DNA of 64,000 bases from Geomesophilobacter sediminis (GCF_016458275.1 NZ_JAEMHM010000018.1:1-64000), one strand, 5' to 3'; shown: positions 44,415-53,455, numbered from the stretch's first letter. Notes: a model not told the origin generated them from the sequence alone. A program made the numbers and translations.

Positions 44415-45269
44415 ATGAACAGATTCAAGACTGCGGTTCTTCTTACGTCCCTGACGCTGCTGATGGTGGCCATGGGGAACGCAATCGGCGGGAGGGGTGG
44501 GATGTTCACCGCCTTTTTCATCGCCTGCGCCATGAACATCTTTTCCTACTGGTTTTCGGACAAGATCGTGCTCCGGATGTACGGTGCGCAGGAGGTGACC
44601 GAACACGAGGCGCCCCAGCTGTACGGGATCGTGCGCCGGCTCGCCGTCCAGGCCGGGCTTCCCATGCCGCGGGTGTACATCATCCCGACCGAGAGCCCGA
44701 ACGCCTTCGCGACCGGGCGCAACCCCGAGCACGCCGCGGTTGCCGCAACCCAAGGGATCCTCCGCATCCTTACCCCCGAAGAGCTGACCGGGGTGCTCGC
44801 CCACGAGCTGGGGCACGTACAGAACCGCGACATCCTGATCTCCACCATCGCGGCCACCATCGCCGGCGCGATCTCGATGCTCGGCAACATGCTGCAGTGG
44901 GCGGCGATCTTCGGCGGCGGCCGGGATGACGACGACGAGCGCGGCGGCCTTTTGGGCGGGCTGGCGCTGGCGATCATCGCGCCGATCGCGGCAATGCTGA
45001 TCCAGCTGGCGGTGTCGCGCTCCCGCGAATACCTCGCCGACGAAACCGGCGCGAAGCTCTGCGGCAACCCGCTTTCCCTGGCGAACGCCCTGAGGAAGCT
45101 CGAAACGGCGTCGCATGCCATCCCGATGCAGGAGGCGCGCCCGGCGACCGCCCACATGTTCATCGTGAATCCCCTCTCCGCCGAAGGACTGGTGCGGCTC
45201 TTCTCGACCCATCCGCCGATGGAAGACCGGATCGCCCGCCTGGAGGCGATGGTGTACGGTCGCAGGTAA
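44415..45269 (+). CDS. htpX: HtpX-like membrane zinc metalloprotease
   Basis: 284 residues: two N-terminal membrane helices (about 7-25 and 28-47), the zinc motif HELGH with His130, Glu131 and His134, then two more hydrophobic stretches (about 143-165 and 178-200) and the third ligand region (SREYLADE). HtpX (M48) degrades damaged inner-membrane proteins together with FtsH. AGGAGG precedes the ATG. The gene lies directly behind the manganese riboswitch, so metal status would control a membrane protease here. Confidence 0.95.
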   Translation: MNRFKTAVLLTSLTLLMVAMGNAIGGRGGMFTAFFIACAMNIFSYWFSDKIVLRMYGAQEVTEHEAPQLYGIVRRLAVQAGLPMPRVYIIPTESPNAFATGRNPEHAAVAATQGILRILTPEELTGVLAHELGHVQNRDILISTIAATIAGAISMLGNMLQWAAIFGGGRDDDDERGGLLGGLALAIIAPIAAMLIQLAVSRSREYLADETGAKLCGNPLSLANALRKLETASHAIPMQEARPATAHMFIVNPLSAEGLVRLFSTHPPMEDRIARLEAMVYGRR

Positions 45270-45273
45270 GGCG

Positions 45274-45344
45274 GGGTCTGGGGGCTGGGGGCTGGCCCGT
45301 CCCCACCATGCGCGGCTGAATCGCGACAAGAATATCGCTCCTAC
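45274..45344. repeat. Heptamer array plus right half of a class B REP
   Basis: Units GGGTCTG, GGGGCTG, GGGGCTG (45274-45294), then at 45312-45344 a single arm GCGGCTGAATCGCGACAAG...ATCGCTCCTAC. The arm equals the right arm of the split element near 33080. It lies between htpX and terC. Confidence 0.65.
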
Positions 45345-45403
45345 CGCATGAACCCGGTGCCCCCGATGTGACAGGCTTATGCTTCATCCCGAAAGGAGTT
45401 CCG

Positions 45404-46327
45404 GTGACTGGTCAAGAAATCATGTGGATCGTCTTCGCGGCGGTCATCGCCGTGATGCTCATCCTGGACCTCTGGGTCTTCAACCGGCAAACCCACGAGA
45501 TCCGCTTCAAAGAAGCGCTTTCCTGGACCCTCGTCTGGGTTTCGCTTGCCCTGCTGTTCAATGCCGGGGTCTGGTATTTCCTGGGACAGGTGAAGGCGCT
45601 GGAATTCTTCACCGGCTACGTCATCGAAGAGTCGCTTTCCGTCGACAACCTCTTCGTCTTCATCATGATCTTTTCCTTTTTCGGGATCAGCAAACGGCAC
45701 CAGCCGAAGGTCTTGAAGTGGGGGATCATGGGCGCGCTCGTCATGCGCGCCGTCTTTATCGTCATCGGGATCGAGCTGATCGAGCGGTTCCATTGGATGA
45801 TGTACGTCTTCGGCGCCATCCTGGTCTACACCGGGATCAAGATGGCCTTCCGCCGCGACGAGAAGATGGAGCCGGACAAAAACATCCTGGTCCGCCTGGT
45901 GGCGAAGGTCTTCCCGATCACCAAGCGAATCCGGGACGATCGCTTCTTCATCCAGAAGTGCGGCATGCGGGCGGCCACTCCGCTTTTCCTGGCGCTGCTC
46001 GTGGTCGAATCGAGCGATCTCATCTTCGCCGTCGACTCCATCCCCGCCGTCCTCGCGGTGAGCCACGATCCGTTCATCGTCTACACCTCCAACGTCTTCG
46101 CCATCATGGGGCTTAGGTCCCTGTATTACCTTTTGGCCCACGTCATGGAGATGTTCGTCTACTTGAAGCTCGGCGTCTCCTTCATCCTCACCTTTGTCGG
46201 CATCAAGATGCTGATCGCCGACCTGGTCGAAGTCCCTCTCCATTTCTCCCTGGGGTTCATCCTGGGGACCCTGGTCATCTCGATCCTCATCTCGGTCCTG
46301 GTGGCCAAGAAACCGGCGCACCACTAA
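45404..46327 (+). CDS. TerC family integral membrane protein
   Basis: 307 residues with about nine membrane helices and the conserved acidic motif EESLSVDNLFVF, typical of TerC/Alx/YkoY proteins. This family exports Mn2+ (MeeF/YkoY, Alx) and helps metalation of secreted enzymes; in many bacteria it is controlled by yybP-ykoY riboswitches, as the one at 44224. The GTG at 45404 is chosen because AAAGGAG stands five bases before it; the longer ORF adds 12 residues without support. It lies 134 bases after htpX and is ended by a strong terminator. Confidence 0.93.
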   Translation: MTGQEIMWIVFAAVIAVMLILDLWVFNRQTHEIRFKEALSWTLVWVSLALLFNAGVWYFLGQVKALEFFTGYVIEESLSVDNLFVFIMIFSFFGISKRHQPKVLKWGIMGALVMRAVFIVIGIELIERFHWMMYVFGAILVYTGIKMAFRRDEKMEPDKNILVRLVAKVFPITKRIRDDRFFIQKCGMRAATPLFLALLVVESSDLIFAVDSIPAVLAVSHDPFIVYTSNVFAIMGLRSLYYLLAHVMEMFVYLKLGVSFILTFVGIKMLIADLVEVPLHFSLGFILGTLVISILISVLVAKKPAHH

Positions 46328-46330
46328 AAA

Positions 46331-46366
46331 AGAAAAGGCCCCTGCCGAGTGGAAGGGGCCTTTTCT
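46331..46366. terminator. Intrinsic terminator
   Basis: AGAAAAGGCCCCT and AGGGGCCTTTTCT form a near-perfect stem directly after terC. Confidence 0.92.
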
Positions 46367-46396
46367 TTTCCTAATCTCTGATCCAGCCATTTTACT

Positions 46397-46448
46397 TGTA
46401 GGAGCGACATTGCTGCCGCGATCAGCGAGGTCGGATCTCGCTCCTACA
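46397..46448. repeat. REP-like palindrome, class B
   Basis: TGTAGGAGCGACA...and the complementary TCGCTCCTACA, 52 bases in all. The right arm contains the stop codon of the CNNM-type gene on the minus strand (TAG at 46446-46444). Confidence 0.8.
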
Positions 46449-47757
46449 CTTCATCTTTACCTTGGGGCAAGAAGATCCTGACTTTGCCGATTGCGGTCTG
46501 GGTGACTTCCTCGCATACCAGGGTGTACTCGTTCAGCGGCAGGCGTTCCCCGTTCTCGGGGAACCTCCCCAACCGGTCCAGGACCAGCCCCGCCAACGTG
46601 TCATAGGGGAGATCCTCACCAAGCTTGATCTCCAGCAAATCCTCCAAATCGGATATCGAAATGAGGGCGTCGACCAGGTAGCTGCCATCGGCCAGCACCT
46701 CGACCCGGCTCGGCTCGCCTATGTCGTGCTCGTCCTCGATCTCCCCCACCAGCTCTTCCAGCAGGTCCTCCGTGGTAACAATCCCGCTGATCCCACCGTA
46801 CTCGTCCACCACGACCGCCATGTGGATCCGGGTCTTCTGCATCTCCTTGAGCAGGTCGCTCACCTTCTTCCCTTCCGGGACGAAGAAGGGGGGGCGCACG
46901 ATGGAACGGATGTCGAAGTCCGGCTCCCGGACCATCCGCCCGAGGAGGTCCTTGCCGTGGATGAAACCGACGATCTCCTCGATGGTCCCGCGGTACACGG
47001 GGTAGCGGGAATACTGGTTGTCGAGAACGCCGTTCAGGATCTCCTCCTTGGGAAAGTCGATATCGAAGGCCACCACCCTGGTCCGCGGGACCATGACTTC
47101 GCGCACCGAGGTGTGGGTGAAATCAAAGACGTTTTCGATGAACTCGTGCTCGGTCTCGCTGAAGATCCCGCTCTCGTGCCCTTCGGCCACGATATGGGCC
47201 ACCTCTTCCCGGGTCATGAATCCCTGCCCCTCCCCTTTGACCCCCATCAGCCGAAGCACCGCCTTGCTCGAAGCCGTCAGCACCACCACCAGCGGACCGG
47301 CGACTCTGGCGAGCACGGTGATGGGCCGGGAGATCCGCAGGGAAATGGTGTCGGCATACTGCAGTCCGAGCGTTTTGGGAACCAGTTCGCCAAGGATCAG
47401 CAAGAGGTAGGAAATGGCCATGACCACGAGGGAAACCGCGATCGGCTCGGCGGCGTGGCTGACAAACGCGAAGGAAGAGGCCTGCAGCAAGGGGCGCAGG
47501 TAATCGACGGCAATGACGCCGCCCACCGTCGAGGCGGTGGAGCCGATCAGGGTCATGCCGATTTGAACGATGGCGAGGAGCCGGTGGGGGTCTTTCTGGA
47601 GGGTCTCAACCATGACGGCGCGCGGGTCACCTTCATCGACCAGCTGCGCGATCTTGCTCTTGCGGACGGAGATGACGGCGAATTCGGAACAGGCAAAAAA
47701 ACCGTTGATGCAAACGAGGATGAAAATGGCGGTGAGTTCGAGAAAAACGGTGTCCAA
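46444..47757 (-). CDS. CNNM/HlyC-CorC family membrane protein
   Basis: 437 residues: a DUF21 membrane domain with about four helices (about 5-190), a CBS pair (about 215-340) and a C-terminal CorC_HlyC domain (about 355-432). The family, often annotated as hemolysin, moves or senses Mg2+ or Co2+. The start appears to be TTG at 47757, with GGAGG four bases before it, which leads into the first helix. The stop codon lies inside a REP-like element. Confidence 0.92.
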   Translation of the reverse strand: MDTVFLELTAIFILVCINGFFACSEFAVISVRKSKIAQLVDEGDPRAVMVETLQKDPHRLLAIVQIGMTLIGSTASTVGGVIAVDYLRPLLQASSFAFVSHAAEPIAVSLVVMAISYLLLILGELVPKTLGLQYADTISLRISRPITVLARVAGPLVVVLTASSKAVLRLMGVKGEGQGFMTREEVAHIVAEGHESGIFSETEHEFIENVFDFTHTSVREVMVPRTRVVAFDIDFPKEEILNGVLDNQYSRYPVYRGTIEEIVGFIHGKDLLGRMVREPDFDIRSIVRPPFFVPEGKKVSDLLKEMQKTRIHMAVVVDEYGGISGIVTTEDLLEELVGEIEDEHDIGEPSRVEVLADGSYLVDALISISDLEDLLEIKLGEDLPYDTLAGLVLDRLGRFPENGERLPLNEYTLVCEEVTQTAIGKVRIFLPQGKDEV

Positions 47758-48104
47758 TGATCCTCCGGGTCACCTTACGCAGCGGAGAGCGGGAGCAATC
47801 CGCCGTACCTCAATCGAGGCTCAGCGACGGTTCATTTTCTCCACTAAATGTGCTCTTGTCAACAGATTGGTTGGGTAAACCGGCCGGGAATCCTAGTAAG
47901 ACTGAGGCCGTAATGGCAAAAAAAGGATGGCAAAGGAAGAAAAAGATAATGAGTGACAGGGCAAATAAGGACAAAGGGCAATGCTATCAGGCCCGGCAGC
48001 AGCCAGAGAGCAATCCGGCGTTCCCCCGGTCCAGGGGAAAAAGGGAGGAACCTGAACTGGTAAGGATGCGATCTCCGGTTAAGAGAGAAGCGGCCGCTGC
48101 AATG
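47758..48104. other. Region without a confident gene
   Basis: Between two minus-strand genes. The only candidate is a plus-strand 65-codon ORF (47913-48110, MAKKGWQRKKK..) that is Lys/Arg/Gln-rich, has a weak GAGG upstream, and ends in the 3' end of the CheX gene. I leave it as possible only. The segment GGGCAATGCTAT near 47978 resembles one at about 4307 (GGGCAATGCTAC); its meaning is unknown. Confidence 0.4.
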
Positions 48105-48608
48105 CTATAGCTTGCTGATGGTGAAAGAAAGGAGAAAGCGGTCGCCGCCGCAGTCAAACGGCATCAGCAGCGATTCCGTGTTGGAAACGCTCTCCATGAC
48201 ATAGTCGCTGCCATAGATGACGGTCGGGATGGAGAGGCTGAGGTCGCCGCCTCCCGGGGAGAAGATGTGCTTCACGTCGCCGCCGATCATGTTGGCGATC
48301 TCGCCCATGGCGTCGTTGACGTCCTCGCCCATCTCCTCGACCTCCATGCCGAGCATGTTCGACGCGATCTTCAGCGCGAGCGGTTTCGGGCAGTGGACCG
48401 CCAAAACGCCGCAGTGGCTACCGGCCAGCCCAACCATGCTGGTGACGGTTTCGTGAAACGAGGTCACCGGCTCGGTCAGCGGATACTGGTCCTCGATGTC
48501 GAGCATCACCATCATCGAAAAGACACCTTTGGTGATCTCGGTGATGGATTGACGCACCCCGTCCTCGGTCAGGTTCGCCTCGTTCAACATTGCAGCATCA
48601 AGGGCCAT
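48105..48608 (-). CDS. CheX-like chemotaxis phosphatase
   Basis: 167 residues with the CheX/CheC-type fold. The catalytic pair is seen in GEIANMIGGDVK, the Glu-x-x-Asn motif that removes phosphate from CheY. A single such motif favours CheX over CheC. No other chemotaxis gene adjoins it, although two MCPs lie 12-15 kb away. AGGAGG lies in front of the ATG. It could act on other receiver proteins. Confidence 0.85.
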   Translation of the reverse strand: MALDAAMLNEANLTEDGVRQSITEITKGVFSMMVMLDIEDQYPLTEPVTSFHETVTSMVGLAGSHCGVLAVHCPKPLALKIASNMLGMEVEEMGEDVNDAMGEIANMIGGDVKHIFSPGGGDLSLSIPTVIYGSDYVMESVSNTESLLMPFDCGGDRFLLSFTISKL

Positions 48609-48800
48609 GGTACGCCTCCTTTATCAACCAGCGCATGCCTGTTTGCCCCATCCCCATTCCAGCTTCCCACCGGTGGGACCGGCAGGGAAGACCAATCAGG
48701 AGAATGACTTAGGCTTTTGAAGTTCCGAAAGATACCATACCGGTGCCGTTTCCTGCAAGGGATACCACAGGACAAAAGGTGACAATTCGGTGAATTTCCA

Positions 48801-50003
48801 TCAGCAAATGCTGAACGCACCGTTGGCTAGGGCAAGACAGAACGCATTGATCCCGGCAAATTCAGCCGCCATCATCTCCTCCACCCTCCGGGCAACAGGC
48901 TCGGGAGCGACCCCCTTCTCCAGGATGAGTTGGGCGCTCGCCATCAGCGGCTGGTCGATCGGTTCCCCGATCCGGCTCAGCAGCAGCACGTACGCCCCCC
49001 GCACCCCTTCGAACCGCTCGCAGATGGCGCGGGCGAGGCGATGCGCCAAGACGTTGTAGATCTTTCCGACGTGGCTCATCGGATTCTTGCCCGCCGCCGC
49101 CTCGGTCCCGATCGGCCGCCCCATCGGGATGATGCCGTTTACCCGGTTGCCGCGGCCGACCTGTCCGGAATCGGCGTCCTCGGCGGAAGTGCCGAGCAGG
49201 GAAAGATAGACCCCGCCCAATCCCCGCCCGGGTTGGTCCAGCGTGTTGAAGCCGATCCCGAACTCGCTGAAACCGGATTGTTCCGAGAGAAAGACCTTGA
49301 GCGCCGCATAGATCTTCTGTTTGCGGTCGAAGTATTCCTTTTCCGACTCGATCCGTTCGGCCAGAAGCGGCATGGCAACGGTCAGGTCGAGCGTGTTGCC
49401 GCGGCGCAGCCCCATCACCTTCACATCCTCCCCCGTCTCCGGGAAAAGCCTCTTGAACGCTGCGGAGTTGAGCTCGTGCTCCACGGCGAGAACCGTCAGC
49501 TCGGTTGGGCTGAGCGGATAATAGCCGACGGCGGCCGAGGTATCGTTGGCGCACCGGACGTCGCCCGGGCGCCGGAAGATGTCGGATAGTTCCTCCGACC
49601 CCGGCGCGAGCTTCACCCGGTACTGGATGTGATTGGTCGGGTCGACCCGGCGCAGGTTTTCCCGCAGCCACGTTTGTGCGGCCTCCACCGCGATCTCCCG
49701 GATCGGAAGTTCTTTGCCGAAGGCGCTGTACGTGGCCCGGTCGCCGATGGTCAACTCCATCGGCTCCAGCACCCTCCCCCCGCCAAACCGCTTCTCCACC
49801 CTCCCCGCGGCCAGGAGGCACTTGTCTATGTTGTAGTGCAGGATGACGCCGAACTCCTTGAGATAGGTCCGGGCCAGCGCGACCGAAATCGCCTCCATGA
49901 TGCTGTCGCACATCTGGTCGGGGTGTCCGGTCCCCTTCCGCTCGACGATCTCCACCGCCTGTTCCGTGACCGGGAGCCCCCGGTAGACCTCGACGTTGAT
50001 CAT
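48801..50003 (-). CDS. Methionine adenosyltransferase, archaeal type
   Basis: 400 residues with the archaeal MAT (AdoMet synthetase) signature: KGTGHPDQMCD (Gly26-His27-Pro28-Asp29), YNIDKCLLAAG and a C-terminal LLSRIGEPIDQP. It makes S-adenosylmethionine from methionine and ATP. It is distinct from the usual bacterial MetK and was probably obtained by transfer in an ancestor; Geobacter often has both. ATG at 50003. No SAM riboswitch is visible upstream; a class B REP lies there. Confidence 0.92.
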   Translation of the reverse strand: MINVEVYRGLPVTEQAVEIVERKGTGHPDQMCDSIMEAISVALARTYLKEFGVILHYNIDKCLLAAGRVEKRFGGGRVLEPMELTIGDRATYSAFGKELPIREIAVEAAQTWLRENLRRVDPTNHIQYRVKLAPGSEELSDIFRRPGDVRCANDTSAAVGYYPLSPTELTVLAVEHELNSAAFKRLFPETGEDVKVMGLRRGNTLDLTVAMPLLAERIESEKEYFDRKQKIYAALKVFLSEQSGFSEFGIGFNTLDQPGRGLGGVYLSLLGTSAEDADSGQVGRGNRVNGIIPMGRPIGTEAAAGKNPMSHVGKIYNVLAHRLARAICERFEGVRGAYVLLLSRIGEPIDQPLMASAQLILEKGVAPEPVARRVEEMMAAEFAGINAFCLALANGAFSIC

Positions 50004-50056
50004 GGCTATCTCCGCAGCAAAAGGTTGAAGCGAAATGGATTACGTGGGGCCCAACA

Positions 50057-50122
50057 CTGTAGGAACGGCATTTCTGCCGGGATGGATTGCCGCTGATTGC
50101 GACAGGAATGCCGCTCCTGCAG
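50057..50122. repeat. REP-like palindrome, class B (diverged)
   Basis: CTGTAGGAACGGCATTTCTG and GACAGGAATGCCGCTCCTGCAG as arms. The right arm has the CCGCTGATTGCGACAGGAAT pattern shared with the half-elements at 33080 and 45312. Confidence 0.75.
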
Positions 50123-50227
50123 GCAAAGGCGCAGGTCAAAGAGTAAAGCTACATTGTAACTTTGAGCGGCCGACAGGCAACGGCAGGAGAAGATTCTGGA
50201 TAAAAAAGGAGGGACTGCAGAGAAGGA

Positions 50228-50620
50228 TCAGAAGCGGCGGATGACAAAGCCACCGCCGGCCAGGCGGTTACGCAGCCAGAGTCCCAGCCACATCTTGATG
50301 ATGTTTCGGGTAAGGGGGATGAGAAAGAAAATGCCCAGGAAATCGGTGAAGAAGCCGGGAGTCATCAGGAGCACTCCCCCCACCAGGACCAGCGCCCCGT
50401 CCAGAAGCTGGGCCGCGGGAAGCCGCCCCTGCGCAAGTTCCTCCTGGATCTTCCTGAGGATGGCAAAACCCTGGTGCCGGACCAGGTAGGCCCCCAGCAG
50501 ACTGATCGCGAGCAGGATGGCAACGGTCGGCAGCCCGCCGATCACCGAGCCGACCTTGATCAGCAGGTAGATCTCGATGACGGGAACGATGGCGAAGAGG
50601 ATGAAGAGGCGAAACAGCAT
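50228..50620 (-). CDS. fxsA: FxsA family membrane protein
   Basis: 130 residues with four hydrophobic segments and the FxsA pattern: an N-terminal PVIEIYLLIKVG, the segment GALVLVGGVLLMTPGFFTD and a short basic tail. In E. coli FxsA relieves exclusion of phage T7 by the F plasmid; its normal role is unknown. It starts three bases after the NtrX-like gene stop and is thus translated with it. Confidence 0.92.
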   Translation of the reverse strand: MLFRLFILFAIVPVIEIYLLIKVGSVIGGLPTVAILLAISLLGAYLVRHQGFAILRKIQEELAQGRLPAAQLLDGALVLVGGVLLMTPGFFTDFLGIFFLIPLTRNIIKMWLGLWLRNRLAGGGFVIRRF

Positions 50621-50623
50621 GAG

Positions 50624-52006
50624 CTACGAACCTTTCTTAACGTCGATCCCGTAGCTCTTGATTTTGCGGTGCAGGTTGCTCCGCTCGAGTTCGATCGCTT
50701 CGGCGGTGCGTGAGACGTTCCAGTCGTTTTCCTCCAGCTTCTGGATGATGAATTCCTTTTCGAACTCCTCCCGCGCCTCGCGCAGCGAAGAGAGCTCCAA
50801 AACGCTCTCCAGCCTCCCGGTGTTGCCGTCGCGCGAACCGGCGTCGTTGACCAGGTAGTCGGGGAGGTGATTGACGGTAATGGTGCCGCCCGGCGTCATG
50901 ATCACGAGCCTTTCCACGATGTTCTTCAGCTCGCGCACGTTCCCGGGCCAGTCGTAGCGCTTCAGCGCCTCCAGCGCCTCCGGCACGATCATCTTGAGCT
51001 CGCGCTCCTCGCGACGGCAAAAGGTGTCGAGGAAGTAGGTGACCAAAAGCGGTATGTCGTCGCGCCGGTCCCTGAGGGACGGCACCTTGAAAGGAACCAC
51101 GTTGAGCCGGTAGAAGAGGTCCTCACGGAAGGCCCCGTTTTTGATCTCCTCCTCGAGGAGCTTGTTGGTCGCCGCAACCACCCGCACATCGACTTCTATG
51201 GTGCGCGTCCCGCCTACCCGCTCGAACTTCCGCTCCTGGAGGATCCGGAGCACCTTCGCCTGGGTCTTGAGCGACATGTCCCCGATCTCGTCGAGGAAGA
51301 TGGTCCCGCCATCGGCCTGGTCGAACTTTCCCTTCTTCTGGGCGACCGCGCCGGTGAAGGCACCCCGTTCGTGCCCGAAGAGCTCGCTTTCGATCAGTTC
51401 CTCGGGAATAGCGGCGCAGTTGATCTCGATAAACGGCTTTTCGCGCCGTTGACTGTGAAAGTGGACCGACCGCGCCACCAGTTCCTTGCCGGTCCCGTTT
51501 TCGCCGGTGATCAGGACCGAGGCGTTGGTGGGGGCGACCATCCGGATCTGCTCCCGAAGCTTCACCATGGCCGGGGAGCTCCCGATCATCTCGTGGCTTT
51601 GCAGCACCAGGCCGCGCAGCGAAGCATTCTCCTCCTTGAGGCGGGTCATGGCGAGGGCGTTTTCCACCGTCACCACCACCTTCTCCAGCGACAGCGGCTT
51701 CTCGATGAAGTCGTAGGCACCGAGCTTGGTGGATTTGACGGCGGTCTCGATGGTGCCGTGCCCGCTCATCATGATCACGTTCAGCTCCGGGTAGCGCTCC
51801 TTGAGGGCCTGCAGCGTCTGCAGCCCGTCCATCCTGGGCATCCAGATGTCAAGCAGCACCAGGCGCGGGATCTCCCGCTTGCATACGGCGAGCGCCTCCA
51901 TCCCATCGGCGGCGGCGATGGTGCGGTACCCTTCGTCCTCAAGGATGCCGGCGAGCGAGGAGCGGATCCCTTCCTCATCGTCGACTATGAGAATTGTTTC
52001 GTTCAT
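50624..52006 (-). CDS. NtrX-like sigma-54 response regulator
   Basis: 460 residues: receiver (about 3-120, Asp53 in LLDIWMPRMDG), AAA+ sigma-54 interaction domain (about 138-370) with Walker A 168-175 (TGENGTGKE) and the sigma-54 contact loop GAFTGA at 215-220, and a Fis-type helix-turn-helix (about 415-455). The C-terminal segment LREAREEFEKEF and NVSRTAEAIELERSNLHRK resemble NtrX. It can drive sigma-54 promoters such as those at 6237 and 43520, though no link is shown. No kinase gene adjoins it. The ATG at 52006 starts the receiver; upstream in-frame sequence is REP DNA. Confidence 0.9.
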   Translation of the reverse strand: MNETILIVDDEEGIRSSLAGILEDEGYRTIAAADGMEALAVCKREIPRLVLLDIWMPRMDGLQTLQALKERYPELNVIMMSGHGTIETAVKSTKLGAYDFIEKPLSLEKVVVTVENALAMTRLKEENASLRGLVLQSHEMIGSSPAMVKLREQIRMVAPTNASVLITGENGTGKELVARSVHFHSQRREKPFIEINCAAIPEELIESELFGHERGAFTGAVAQKKGKFDQADGGTIFLDEIGDMSLKTQAKVLRILQERKFERVGGTRTIEVDVRVVAATNKLLEEEIKNGAFREDLFYRLNVVPFKVPSLRDRRDDIPLLVTYFLDTFCRREERELKMIVPEALEALKRYDWPGNVRELKNIVERLVIMTPGGTITVNHLPDYLVNDAGSRDGNTGRLESVLELSSLREAREEFEKEFIIQKLEENDWNVSRTAEAIELERSNLHRKIKSYGIDVKKGS

Positions 52007-52117
52007 GGTGGTTCCGTGGTATGCGAGCTGACCACCCTCATCTTTCAAATGGATGGGCGGCGTGAGGATGGGGTTCCCCAGAAAAAAGGATGCTATTGAA
52101 GGACGCTTTGGGTCTTG

Positions 52118-52182
52118 CTGTGGGAGCGCCATTCCTGGCGCGAATCCAGCGGTAGTTCGCGCCAGGAATGGCGCTCCCACAG
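52118..52182. repeat. REP-like palindrome, class A, copy 4
   Basis: CTGTGGGAGCGCCATTCC and GGAATGGCGCTCCCACAG, then inner TGGCGCGAA and TTCGCGCCA. The shortest loop of the four copies. It lies in the 244-base gap between an aminotransferase and the NtrX-like gene, with a heptamer array beside it. Confidence 0.88.
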
Positions 52183-52217
52183 GGTTGGCGCCTTCAGTTG
52201 CCGAGTTGAACCTCCAC

Positions 52218-52245
52218 GTCCAACGCCGAACGTCGAACGCCGAAC
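52218..52245. repeat. Heptamer array, unit GTCGAAC / GCCGAAC
   Basis: Four units: GTCCAAC, GCCGAAC, GTCGAAC, GCCGAAC. It is the reverse complement of the GTTCGGC/GTTCGAC type at positions 1 and 25247, and ends six bases from the aminotransferase stop. Confidence 0.85.
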
Positions 52246-52250
52246 GGCTC

Positions 52251-53444
52251 TTACTTGGAGATCCCGAGCTCGCGGGCGAGCTCTGCCCAGGCCGGGAGGC
52301 TCCGCTCGATCATCCCCTGGTCCACGCAGTAGGCGATCCGGAAGTACCCGGGCGCGCCGAAGCCGACGCCGGGGACGAGCAGGATCTTGTGCTTCTGCGC
52401 GGCCTTCACGAACTCCACGTCGTCGGCAAGCGGCGATTTCGGGAAGAAGTAGAAGGCGCCGTCCGGCTTCACCATCTCGAACCCCATCCCGGTCAGCGCG
52501 TTGTAGAGGATGTCCCGCTTGGTCTGGTAGGCCGCGATGTCGACCGAGGAGTTCTGCAGTTCGGCCACCAGGCGCTGCATCAGTGCCGGAGCGTTCACGA
52601 AGCCGAGGACGCGGTTGGAGAAGATCGTGCCTTCCATGAACTGGCCCACGTTTTTCATGCGCGGGTTGGCGGCGAGATAACCGATCCGCTCGCCGGGGAG
52701 CGCCAGGTCCTTGCTGTGGGAGGTGACGATGACCGAGTTCTGCACGTAGCGGAAGATGTTGGGTACGTTATTGCCGTCGTAGACGATCCGGGCGTAGGGC
52801 TCGTCGGAGATGACGCAGATCTGGCGGCCGAACTCCTGCTCTTTCGCGCTCACCAGTTCGCCGAGGCGCTTGAGGCTTTCCGCGGGATAGATCACGCCGG
52901 TCGGGTTGTTGGGCGAGCAGACGATGATGGCGCGGGTCTTGGCGTTGATGGCAAGGCCGATGGCATCGATGTCGAGCTGGAAGGTTTCCCGGTCGGTCCA
53001 GACCTCGACCGGCACCCCGCCGTGGTTGTCGATGTAGAAGCGGTACTCGACAAAGAACGGGGTGAGGATGATGACCTCGTCGCCCGGGTTGAGGATCGTT
53101 TTGAGAACGGTGTTGAGCGCACCGCCGGCGCCGACCGTCATGACCACGTGGTCCGCCTCGACCGGGAGCTCGGATGCGGCGCTCAGGGTGGCGGCAACCG
53201 CCTTCCTGGTCTCCACGTAGCCGGCGTTGTTCATGTAACGGTGCATGCCGGGAATCGGATCGTTGGCGAGCCGTTTGAACGCCCCGTAGAAATCAGCCGG
53301 GGGATCGACATCCGGGTTGCCGAGGGTGAAGTCGAACACCTTGTCGGCCCCGTACTGGCGGCGCAGCTGCTCCCCTTCCTCGAACATCTTTCTGATCCAG
53401 GACGACTTCTCGATGAAACCGCTTATCTTCTTGGCGACAGCCAT
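52251..53444 (-). CDS. PLP-dependent aminotransferase, class I/II
   Basis: 397 residues of fold-type I. Visible marks are the NPTG motif (SPNNPTGVIYP), the Asp-Tyr-like DEPYARIVYD, and the lysine that binds pyridoxal phosphate in SHSKDLALPGERIGY, with the Arg of the C-terminal domain. It resembles AspB/alanine-type aminotransferases of Geobacter; the amino donor cannot be decided. The ATG at 53444 has GAAGGGG upstream and removes a leader encoded by repeat DNA. Confidence 0.92.
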   Translation of the reverse strand: MAVAKKISGFIEKSSWIRKMFEEGEQLRRQYGADKVFDFTLGNPDVDPPADFYGAFKRLANDPIPGMHRYMNNAGYVETRKAVAATLSAASELPVEADHVVMTVGAGGALNTVLKTILNPGDEVIILTPFFVEYRFYIDNHGGVPVEVWTDRETFQLDIDAIGLAINAKTRAIIVCSPNNPTGVIYPAESLKRLGELVSAKEQEFGRQICVISDEPYARIVYDGNNVPNIFRYVQNSVIVTSHSKDLALPGERIGYLAANPRMKNVGQFMEGTIFSNRVLGFVNAPALMQRLVAELQNSSVDIAAYQTKRDILYNALTGMGFEMVKPDGAFYFFPKSPLADDVEFVKAAQKHKILLVPGVGFGAPGYFRIAYCVDQGMIERSLPAWAELARELGISK

Positions 53445-53455
53445 ATAAACCCCTT

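Noticed and set aside
47913-48110. Small basic protein gene of 65 codons
   Set aside because: Weak ribosome-binding site, low-complexity Lys/Arg/Gln product and an end inside the CheX gene. Kept only as a possibility in the region note.
50004-50227. SAM riboswitch before the methionine adenosyltransferase gene
   Set aside because: The leader shows only a class B REP-like palindrome; none of the conserved SAM-I, SAM-II or SAM-IV blocks is present.
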